Shown here: positions 18,245 through 25,900 of the stretch, piece after piece
Position numbering within the stretch: the stretch's first letter is position 1
How the letters are laid out: each line of letters starts with the position of its first letter
Origin: JBATTK01 sp049670505
Lineage (GTDB): Bacteria > Bacteroidota > Bacteroidia > Flavobacteriales > Flavobacteriaceae
Direction of reading: 5' to 3'
DNA length: 29,779 nucleotides
Assembly: GCA_049670505.1 (NCBI GenBank)
Contig: JBATTK010000068.1
Location: forward strand, 1-29,779
The notes under the pieces: model-generated
Database searches by the model: none
Told to the model about the DNA's origin: nothing
The model's input: the letters and a program-made list of their open reading frames with translations, nothing else
Program-made: the position numbers and the translations under genes

Positions 18245-18574
18245 CTATTGAATATTTAGTGTTTTTTTAAATTTATCCCATACTTTCATGGCTTCTTCCT
18301 TTAATCTATCCGATTCCATCTTATTATAGATTCCGATTTCCAGTTTTTTCGTAGCATCCCTTAACAATGGAAATAGCAGCACATCTTGCGCATCTTCCGG
18401 GATATCTTCTTTTTGGAATATGTGGGTTACCGTCTTTAGTTCTTTCTTGTTGATGTTGTAAATGGCGAATCCTTGGCCGGATATAAGCTTAAATCTTTGA
18501 CTTTCCTTTAGCAACGCACAAAAATGTTCGTAACGGGCCATGTCTTTTATAGAAAGAGGTTGGAACTTTTTCAT
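18245..18574 (-). CDS. Small protein of unknown function in the PLD operon
   Basis: I do not recognise this 109-residue protein. It is soluble-looking and rich in Lys and Glu, with no signal peptide or membrane helix. The first 75 residues look like a mixed alpha/beta fold (FKLISGQGFAIYNINKKELKTVTHIF), and the C-terminal 30 (KMESDRLKEEAMKVWDKFKKTL) are predicted by eye to be one amphipathic helix. The gene starts 9 bases after the previous stop and ends 7 bases before the start of the small PLD gene. This packing makes it very likely real and likely a partner, regulator or inhibitor of the PLD proteins; that role is inference only. Confidence 0.7.
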   Translation of the reverse strand: MKKFQPLSIKDMARYEHFCALLKESQRFKLISGQGFAIYNINKKELKTVTHIFQKEDIPEDAQDVLLFPLLRDATKKLEIGIYNKMESDRLKEEAMKVWDKFKKTLNIQ

Positions 18575-18583
18575 AATACACTT

Positions 18584-19057
18584 TTATGGGGAACCATAAT
18601 CTATTTTCTTTTGTAAATACTTTCGGTATTCCTTATATGCGTCGGCAATATCTTTGAACAGGTCCTTTTTCATTTGATCAAGCCATTTGTCCAGTTGCTT
18701 GTCATAATCTTTGTTACGTTTATTGGCCTTGTTATTCTCTTTTCGGGCATCGAATTCCACTGCATAACTGATACTGATCGCAATAATCATATCTCCAACT
18801 TCCAAAGCGGTATCCGGTGCGGTTTGAAGAAAAATGTCCGAAGCAATGGAAACCTGTATTACAGCATCCTCGATTCCACCATAATTGAAGATAGCCAGTC
18901 TTGAATCATCCGCGATGGCATGTTGAAGGAAACTGGTTATTTGAGCTCCATTAGAGGTTTGGATATCACTTTGTAACCATTGCTGAAAGGTATTGAATCG
19001 GCTATCGGCATTGGCGCCCGTTGCATTCCATGTATTCTCTAATTCAACTCTAGACAT
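18584..19057 (-). CDS. Unknown protein, first gene of the PLD operon
   Basis: I do not recognise this 157-residue protein. Residues about 1-110 are neutral and look folded (AQITSFLQHAIADD, AIFNYGGIEDAVIQVSIASDIFL, LEVGDMIIAISISYAVEFD). Residues about 105-153 are highly charged and helical (KENNKANKRNKDYDKQLDKW... KEYRKYLQKK), like a coiled coil or a nucleic-acid or protein contact surface. No signal peptide or clear transmembrane helix is seen. It starts at ATG 19057 and is the first gene of the four-gene operon; the next gene starts 9 bases after its stop. It could be the sensor or scaffold of the PLD system, but the sequence gives no direct proof. Confidence 0.7.
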   Translation of the reverse strand: MSRVELENTWNATGANADSRFNTFQQWLQSDIQTSNGAQITSFLQHAIADDSRLAIFNYGGIEDAVIQVSIASDIFLQTAPDTALEVGDMIIAISISYAVEFDARKENNKANKRNKDYDKQLDKWLDQMKKDLFKDIADAYKEYRKYLQKKIDYGSP

Positions 19058-19516
19058 CTTTGTAGCTTTTTTCTTGCATACCTTTCGTTTTCAAAACGCT
19101 TCCTACGATTGGGCTTCATCAAAAACGATATCTCTAAAGTAGGGATCAACTTATATTTTTTAAGGAGAATATGTATGCTTTGTGCGAAACATTGTATAGG
19201 TGGTTCCGGCATTGTTTTTTTAAATGATAACGCAAAAAGGTTGCGGCATGAACACCATATAGGAAGCTTTTGAAGGGAAATAGGCGTTCTTACCGGCGGT
19301 CCCAGGAAAAATTCCACCTAAACAACATAACTATAGATTTTATCCTTTGACCGCCAAATACCGTTCCACATCCAAGGCCGTATTGAATAGTCTTTTGTAG
19401 TCAATAATGAATGATAGGGTAGTATTGTAAACTAACTTTCATAGTCAAAAAGGTAAAATGTACTATGAAACCGAAAAATAACGGATAATCATTTTATCTT
19501 TAGGTAAACAAGAGAA
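19058..19516. other. Divergent intergenic region between the PLD operon and the PLP-enzyme gene
   Basis: This 459-base stretch must hold the promoters of both divergent units. I see one inverted repeat (19437-19470, listed separately). On the - strand an open frame runs 19039-19317 and overlaps the start of the first PLD-operon gene, but its product has no coding character that I trust. I could not place a convincing TAnnTTTG box for the - strand operon. Confidence 0.5.
19437..19470. promoter_or_regulatory. Inverted repeat upstream of the PLP-enzyme gene
   Basis: TTTCATAGT (19437-19445) and ACTATGAAA (19462-19470) are perfect inverted copies with a 16-base spacer. They lie 47-80 bases before the ATG at 19517, near where a promoter is expected. 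No T-run follows, so a terminator is unlikely. The centre-to-centre distance of about 25 bases would suit a dimeric regulator or a small hairpin. A weak -7-like TATCTTTA lies further downstream at about 19495-19502. Confidence 0.4.
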
Positions 19517-20611
19517 ATGAGCATAAAAATAACCGAACCCACCTTACTATTGGATAAGGGGAAGTGTATGGCCAATATCGATAGTATGATGGGAAAAGTC
19601 AAAGGGACGGGAGTGGGATTTCGTCCCCATTTCAAGACCCACCAATCACATGAAATTGGAAAATGGTTTCGCAACAGGGGAGTCAAAGCCATTACGGTCT
19701 CCTCGCTTACGATGGCAGAATACTTTGCATCCGATGGATGGGATGATATCACCATAGCCTTTCCCGCCAATATTTTGGAAATCGATACGATCAATAAACT
19801 GGCATCGCAAATCCGCATTAATTTGGTCATTGAATCCCTTGACGTGGTAGAATTTCTTGCGCATCAATTGACGCATCCTATTGCTATTTTTATAAAAACG
19901 GACATTGGTTATCACCGTACAGGAGTAGATCCGGCAAACATTATTTTGATCAATAGTCTTTTAGATGGCATAGCAGCCAGCGAATCCATGTGTTTCAAAG
20001 GGTTTCTAGGGCATGCCGGTCACAGCTATAAGGCAAAGGGAGGCGAAGATATCGCCACTGTACATGATAATAGTTTGGCGGTGATAAAGGAATTGAAAGA
20101 GCAATATATAAACGACCATCCAGATATGATAATTTCTGTTGGTGATACCCCTACCTGCAGTGTTATGGATAATTTTGGTGTTGCCAATGAGATTAGGCCC
20201 GGTAATTTTGTGTTTTATGATTTGACCCAATGGCAAATAGGTTCCTGTGGTATGGAACAGATTGCTGTAGCACTTGCCTGCCCTGTGGTTGCAAAGCACT
20301 ATGATAGAAACGAAGTGGTGTTGTACGGCGGTGGTGTCCATTTCTCCAAGGATCGTTCCATTAATACCCATAACAGGGAATACTATGGTTACCCGGTACC
20401 TTTAAAAAATGATGGATGGGGAAGTCCGGATTTGGATGTTTATTTGAGTTCATTATCACAGGAACATGGAATAATTAGTGCTAACAAGGCTTATTTGGAT
20501 AGCTTGCAAATAGGAGATGTAGTTGCAGTTTTACCTATACACTCATGTATGACCAGTAATTTAACAAGGTCATATTTAAGTTTGAAAGGAGAGATAATCA
20601 ATAGGCTTTGA
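19517..20611 (+). CDS. D-threonine aldolase / D-serine dehydratase-type PLP enzyme
   Basis: This 364-residue cytoplasmic enzyme belongs to the fold-type III (alanine-racemase-like) PLP group. Lys40 in FRPHFKTHQ is the PLP-binding lysine. His342 and Cys344 in PIHSCMTSNL match the metal-binding His-x-Cys pair of the D-serine dehydratase C-terminal domain. Other conserved parts are IKTDIGYHRTGV, GFLGHAGHSY, SVGDTPTCSV and EIRPGNFVFYD. Family members use PLP and a divalent metal to split D-serine, D-threonine or beta-hydroxy D-amino acids; which of these applies cannot be told. It stands alone, divergent from the PLD operon and convergent with corA. The 124 bases after its stop show no obvious terminator. 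Confidence 0.88.
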   Translation: MSIKITEPTLLLDKGKCMANIDSMMGKVKGTGVGFRPHFKTHQSHEIGKWFRNRGVKAITVSSLTMAEYFASDGWDDITIAFPANILEIDTINKLASQIRINLVIESLDVVEFLAHQLTHPIAIFIKTDIGYHRTGVDPANIILINSLLDGIAASESMCFKGFLGHAGHSYKAKGGEDIATVHDNSLAVIKELKEQYINDHPDMIISVGDTPTCSVMDNFGVANEIRPGNFVFYDLTQWQIGSCGMEQIAVALACPVVAKHYDRNEVVLYGGGVHFSKDRSINTHNREYYGYPVPLKNDGWGSPDLDVYLSSLSQEHGIISANKAYLDSLQIGDVVAVLPIHSCMTSNLTRSYLSLKGEIINRL

Positions 20612-20735
20612 TGGAAGGGTCGTTAAAATTCCGAACTTGTTTTTTTGATCATTGACGTTTGGATGCAGGTTGCGAAAACCATTGAACAAAAACTCTGATA
20701 CTAAATTAAAAGTGACCTGAAAATATCTAGTACGA

Positions 20736-21800
20736 TTACAGCCATTTTTTTCGTTTAAAATAATAGAGCATTGTAAGGAAAATAAGAATCATTACACCCC
20801 ATAGGATATAATAGCCATATTGGTACCTAAGCTCAGGGATATTTTCAAAATTCATACCGTAAATCCCGGCAATGAAGGTGAGTGGAATAAAAATAGTGGC
20901 AATAATGGTCAGTACCTTCATTACCACATTCATCTTATTACTAATAGTGGTCATGTACATATCCATTAATCCCCATATCATTTCCCTATAAATATCAATA
21001 CTCTCGCATACTTGAATGATATGATCATATAGATCTCCGATAAAGAGCTTTGTGCTTTCCTGGATAAGTTGATTATCACTCTTTTCTATCCTGTTCACAA
21101 CCTCTCTCAGGGGTAATACCGCTCTGCGGACCTTTAATATTTCACGTTTTAAATTCTGTATTTCGTAGGCAATGTCATTCTTAGGTTCAGCTTCAAAAAG
21201 ATTGTCTTCCAAATGCTCTACTTTCTCTCCCAAAGTCTCTAAGAGCAAATAATAATTGTCCACAATGGCGTCTACAAGGGCATACAATAAATAATCGGCT
21301 CCACGGGTCCTTATCCTACTGTTGGTGGAACGCAATCTTTCCCTTACCGAATCAAAAATATCACCCTTATCCTCTTGAAAAGAGATGACGTAATTGGCAC
21401 CTAGAATAAAACTGATATGTTCTATTTTTAAATTTTGCCCCTTATCAAAATAAAGCATTTTAAGGGGCATAAAAATATAGTCACCATGCTCGTCAATTTT
21501 AGGTCGCTGTTTGGTATTTGCGATATCTTCCAAGATAAGAGGGTGCAATCCGTAATGATCCCCGAGCCTTTTAATTGCATCTACATGGTTTAAACCGTTA
21601 ACGTTTATCCAGGATACCGTTTTCTCATTTTCGTAGGAGAACACTTCTTCGACATTTTTCAACTCCTTTTCCTCAAAAAAGTGCTCGTCAAAGTCAAAGG
21701 CGTCTATGAAGAGTTCGTTATCCGATTTGTTCCCCACATAAACTATTGTTCCGGGTGCCAGCCCAATATTTTTAAAATCCAATTTGTCGTTCGATATCAT
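20736..21800 (-). CDS. corA: CorA-family magnesium/cobalt transport protein
   Basis: This 354-residue protein is an inner-membrane divalent-metal channel, normally a homopentamer. The large N-terminal cytoplasmic domain covers about 1-290 (SWINVNGLNHVDAIKRLGDHYGLHPLILEDI, then FMPLKMLYF). Two transmembrane helices lie at the C-terminus: one ends at the signature GMN in FIAGIYGMNFENIPEL, and the second is YYILWGVMILIFLTMLYYF, followed by the basic tail KRKKWL. Length and arrangement are typical. It is transcribed alone on the - strand, with a good promoter match 41 bases before the start. Selectivity between Mg, Co and Ni cannot be read from the sequence. Confidence 0.95.
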   Translation of the reverse strand: MISNDKLDFKNIGLAPGTIVYVGNKSDNELFIDAFDFDEHFFEEKELKNVEEVFSYENEKTVSWINVNGLNHVDAIKRLGDHYGLHPLILEDIANTKQRPKIDEHGDYIFMPLKMLYFDKGQNLKIEHISFILGANYVISFQEDKGDIFDSVRERLRSTNSRIRTRGADYLLYALVDAIVDNYYLLLETLGEKVEHLEDNLFEAEPKNDIAYEIQNLKREILKVRRAVLPLREVVNRIEKSDNQLIQESTKLFIGDLYDHIIQVCESIDIYREMIWGLMDMYMTTISNKMNVVMKVLTIIATIFIPLTFIAGIYGMNFENIPELRYQYGYYILWGVMILIFLTMLYYFKRKKWL

Positions 21801-21840
21801 ATTTTAATACACTATATCACATGAATATAATTATATTTTC

Positions 21841-21868
21841 CAAATGTATGTGATGATACCAATTTGAA
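21841..21868 (-). promoter_or_regulatory. Promoter of corA
   Basis: On the - strand, TACATTTG (21848-21841) matches the Bacteroidota -7 box TAnnTTTG exactly. TTC (21868-21866), 17 bases upstream of it, approximates the -33 TTG. The start site would lie some 35 bases before the ATG at 21800. Confidence 0.5.
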
Positions 21869-21894
21869 CCATTCTTTTTCAGGCCGTTTTAAGC

Positions 21895-21911
21895 ATGCGC
21901 TCATAGCGCAT
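21895..21911. promoter_or_regulatory. Short palindrome upstream of the corA promoter
   Basis: ATGCGCT (21895-21901) and AGCGCAT (21905-21911) are perfect inverted copies with a 3-base centre. It sits about 27 bases upstream of the corA -33 region, where an operator could be. It may equally be a chance hairpin. Confidence 0.3.
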
Positions 21912-21943
21912 CGCCATGGAGTAGGCAACTTTGCGCCAAAAAT

Positions 21944-21968
21944 AAAAAAAGGCGGTTATGAAAACCGC
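21944..21968 (-). terminator. Intrinsic terminator on the - strand after the response regulator
   Basis: On the - strand GCGGTT (21968-21963), a 5-base loop and AACCGC (21957-21952) are followed by C and then TTTTTTT (21950-21944). It would end transcripts coming from the response regulator gene, leaving a 3' part of about 170 bases that includes the foldable stretch at 22025-22092. Confidence 0.65.
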
Positions 21969-22024
21969 ATACGATTATAGAAAAATCGGTTGATGCCCTC
22001 TAGGATAGGAGCCCACCTTATATT

Positions 22025-22092
22025 TGCCTTCCAAACCATAACAGACCGCATAGATTCCTATGTTGCTTGATATAACCAGCAAGATTTGGCAC
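22025..22092 (-). other. Foldable stretch (possible structured RNA or 3' UTR)
   Basis: The sequence can form a three-way junction: an outer stem TGCC..CCAAA with TTTGGCA (22025-22035 with 22085-22091), hairpin CATAG-ATTC-CTATG (22049-22062) and hairpin TTGCT..AGCAA (22063-22067 with 22078-22082). The - strand terminator lies just beyond, so transcription from the response regulator side would include it. The same stretch is also open in the response regulator's frame for about 50 codons after its stop, with no start codon of note. I recognise no Rfam family; it does not look like 6S, SRP, RNase P or tmRNA core sequence to me. Confidence 0.3.
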
Positions 22093-22127
22093 AGGTCCTG
22101 AAAAATAATAAAGAAACGGTTTATTAG

Positions 22128-22520
22128 CTAGGCACTTTTAGAAATCATTGTAAATTCTTTTAGCGTTTCCATTTTTATGGGTTTCGAAACAAAGCCCTTT
22201 ACAAATTGCGGGTATTGTTTGGCTAAAATTTTGTCCTCTTCCGAATCGGAAACGGTTACCACGACAACATCGATGCTCGACGGAAAACCTTCAAGGACCA
22301 TAAATTCCAAAAATTCAAAACCACTCATTTCTGGCATCTGTATATCCAGCAGAACTAGAATCGGTTCGGTTTTTTCCTTATTGAAGCGCAGTTTGTCCAA
22401 GGCCTCTTCTGGATTGGTAAACGATCTTACTTTATCTTCCATGCCCAATTGTCTGATCAGCACCTGATGTATTACGTTTACCATTTCCATATCATCCACT
22501 AAATAAATTTCCGAATACAT
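22128..22520 (-). CDS. Single-domain response regulator (CheY-like receiver)
   Basis: This 130-residue protein is only a receiver domain. Asp9 and Asp10 bind magnesium, Asp59 in VLLDIQMPEMSGFEFL is the phosphoacceptor, Thr89 in VVTVSDS is the switch residue and Lys113 in GFVSKPI is the conserved lysine. No output domain follows, so it acts through protein contacts or as part of a phosphorelay. No histidine kinase is present nearby, so the partner is elsewhere in the genome. It is a single gene transcribed leftwards and a terminator lies about 160 bases after its stop. Confidence 0.92.
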   Translation of the reverse strand: MYSEIYLVDDMEMVNVIHQVLIRQLGMEDKVRSFTNPEEALDKLRFNKEKTEPILVLLDIQMPEMSGFEFLEFMVLEGFPSSIDVVVVTVSDSEEDKILAKQYPQFVKGFVSKPIKMETLKEFTMISKSA

Positions 22521-22883
22521 ATTTATAGTTTTAAAATTCTTGTGGTAAGGTAAGTAGGTAGGTGCTGTTTTAAAAAACCTTGTTGCAAATATCCCGTTTT
22601 GTGATGTAAAACATATGGGAACCGTTGTCTTCGATTTTATTTTAAGGAATTATTGAAAGTGTAATCCATGTCCGATGTCAAAAGTATTGCTCTTGAAAAG
22701 GGGTAATCCAAGTTAAAAACAACGGATGGTCTCAACATCGGGAGAAATGAAACATCTGTTAAAATCAGTTGAAAAAAATCCAATTGTTGGTAAGAAGTAT
22801 CATTTATAGGTTCATATGGCCGCTTGGTGGGTTGCTATAAGGTCACTTTTGCTATTTTGGACAGCACACTGTTTTTAAACAAA
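22521..22883. other. Intergenic stretch upstream of the response regulator
   Basis: No gene is visible in these roughly 360 bases on either strand. It must contain the response regulator promoter on the - strand. I could not identify a full TAnnTTTG box there, repeats or an RNA gene. Confidence 0.4.
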
Positions 22884-22914
22884 AAAAAGCGGCAAGATCA
22901 ACCTGCCGCTTTTT
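22884..22914. terminator. Bidirectional terminator downstream of the 1795-residue protein gene
   Basis: AAAAAGCGGCA (22884-22894) pairs with TGCCGCTTTTT (22904-22914) over a 9-base loop. On the - strand it lies 23 bases after the stop of the large gene and has a T-run, as an intrinsic terminator should. It works in either direction. Confidence 0.88.
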
Positions 22915-22936
22915 ACTTGATTTCAAATGGTCTATA

Positions 22937-25900
22937 CTACTTTTTTAACATTTTAACCTGTGATACAACTTCTCCACTGGCGTCCCTTAATGTAAAAATA
23001 TAGGTGCCTTGGGGCAAGTCGGTCATATCCAAAAACCCACTCCCTTGATCATCGATTGCAAAGTCAAATGATGGATATACCATTTGGCCCATCAAATTAT
23101 GAAGCGTACCCTTCAGCGTTTGTTTGGTACCTTCTTTCAAGGCGAAATTAGCAACATTTTCTACCGGGTTGGGGAATACCCTTCCACTAGCCTCTGCTGT
23201 GTCGTCACTAACGTCTACAACTTCAAAGTTCACGGTCAACGGAATTCCCGCATCGCCTCTACCGCCTCGCTCGGTAAAGGGAGTGGCTGTTATGGTGTTG
23301 GTTCCCAGAGGAAATACCACAGTCCTAAAATTACCGTTGCTATCTCCGCCAAGGGCATAGGGAGCTGTGCTCTCCGTTCTGAAACCTTCGTCACCGTTAA
23401 AGTCGAAGACAACACTTCCTACAGCTTCTTCACCAATATTGGCGACCACATTAAAACTATTGGCATCAAAATCAGCTAGATCTATGACATCACCCTCGTT
23501 TAAAGGTCCTATTTCTTCATTGGTATCCGCATTTACCAATGTGAAAGTGCTAACTCTAGGTACATCTAGTACCGTTAACTCAATTAGGGCCGTGCTGCTG
23601 CTTTTATCCGGTGCGTTACTGGAAACTGTAAGCTCATCAAAATAAACATCCGGATCCAGATCCGTTGCATCCAACGTAACGGTAAGCGTACGTGACCCTC
23701 CGGCAGGTACAACTCCTGATAAGGGAGAAACACTGCTAATGAAGTTTGTCATTGGTACATCAGGTGCGATGAAGCGCAATGCTAAACCGTCCTTGATGTA
23801 TGGTGTATTAAAGGCTACCTGGGCCCCATCACTTCCATCTGCATTTTCTATACCCACAGTACCTTGGTCCACAAAAGAAGCACCATCAACGTCATCGTAG
23901 AAAATATCGATAGTACCATCGGCAAATATGATAATCTTGAAAGTAACGGTTTCTTCCGGTGCACCAAAGAAAATAGGTGCGTTGGTCCATTGGACCACAA
24001 CAGCATCCGCAAATGCCTCAATATGCACCGCACCTCCGTTCTGAGGCTCCAAGTCGGACCAAAAGCCGGCAATCACGTTGTTTACGCCATCATCTACCGG
24101 TATTTGTTCATTAAAGAACGTAAATGGAGTAGTGGGTGCCTGAAAAGAAACAAAACCATTGGCACTTATAAAGATGCTCTCGTAAGTAATTCCATAAAAT
24201 TCAATAGGATAAGGAAGACTAAGCTCAACCGTATCATCGGCATTTACAAACGGGGAAAGATCAAACCCAGTTGCACTAATATCGAACGGGAAGTATACAG
24301 GACCTCCCACTTCATCACTGTCGATCCAAGTGTATCCAAATTCATTATCCATTCCCATGCTATTTGCCACTTTGGCACCTATACGGGTATCCTTAAATCC
24401 TTTTTGAGGGGTACCAAGTGCTTTGTAATCAATAATATCCGCATTGGAGCTGATCTGTGCATTTGGATTTGCCATTGCGGCTGCCATGGTAAATTCCGGG
24501 AAGGAAAAGACCAATGGGGAACTACCATCGTTACGCAGCGTAATTTCCGTATCTACAGTAGTACCGGTATCAGTACTTTCAGATACTTCCAAAGGATCTA
24601 GAATAGCCGTTGGAGGATCTACGCCAATACCATTTACAATAAGGTCTATAACGCCAACATCAGGTGCATCACTGGTAATAGAAATAATACCGTTAATGCT
24701 ACCTACGGATGATGGGGAAAAAGTCACCGTTATTTCTTGTTCCTCGCCGCCATTAATTACGGTTGAAGATACCTCGGGAACAAAATCCGTATTATCCGAT
24801 ACAATACTGTTAACATTTAATTGGGCCAAACCAGTATTGGTGATGGTAAATGTTCGTTCCGCACTGTTCCCTATAAATACATCATTAAAGGTCAATAACT
24901 CATCCGAAACTTCTATGCCGGAAATTTGTCCGGACACTTCAAAGGTCGTGGCAACCGCTGCTGTTGGTGTAACGGGGTCGTTGCTATTAACGAGTATGTC
25001 CGTTTGGAACGTACCGTTGGTCAAAGATTGCCCATCAAAAGTAACGGATACTTCTACGGATTCGCCAGCGGCTACCGTACCAGAAGATGGTTCTAAGCTA
25101 ATGTAAGCTTCATCACCAGCCGAACTCAAGGCTCTGGTCAGGAAAACATTAGCGGTCAGATTTGTATAACTTTCTCCTCCGTCCGAACTAAAAAAATAGG
25201 TGTCCGGTCGCACTGAAGAGATATCATCGTCTTGTCCCTGGGGGAAATCTATCCCTTCGGGATATTTGTGTACGACCCAAAATGATTCACCGGCCTCAAA
25301 GGGCAACGGAGCAGTCAATTCTTCCAATAAGAAAACACCTGTTTCACTTGTAGTTGTTACCGTTTGTTGTAATAGCAATTCACCAAGGTCAGGAGTGGCA
25401 CCCCCTCTATATACTTCCAAAAGTATGGCTACATCGGCAAGAGTTTCGGTGCGATATGCATTTCGAACCGCCGTTAAAGTGAAATCGGATTCCGCATCGA
25501 ATTTAATTGCCGTGGCAATTGCCGGTCCCTCTAGTCCTCCAAAACTATCCGGGAAAGATATTCCTGAATCATAAAAAATAGAATCCGTAATTACCGTTGC
25601 GTTCTCCACGGGCAAATCCGTTCTAGAGAGCATACGCAATTGCGGTTCACGCTTGGATTTAACGGATTTGAAGGTGTAACTATCCGTATTTCCTGCACCG
25701 TATTTACTCAAATCCAAGGCGGCCATAAGTGCGGCATTTGCACCTGGAGAGGGCAGTGTGAATATTGTTGGTCCCAATGCAGTTGTAAATTCCAACGGAT
25801 TTTCTCCGCTATTGGAAATCGTAAAGGTTTCCGTTTGCGTAGGAGGATCGTCAGTTTGTACATCTACGGCCGCGCTTAAGGCATCCGGCGCAACAGTAAT

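Noticed and set aside
19039..19317. - strand open frame of 92 codons ahead of the PLD operon, overlapping its first gene
   Set aside because: Unusual composition (many Cys, Pro, Arg), no motif, and it overlaps the start of a well-packed operon; probably chance.
23864..24601. Long + strand open frame opposite the 1795-residue protein gene
   Set aside because: It is the complement of a real beta-rich coding sequence and has no family motif.
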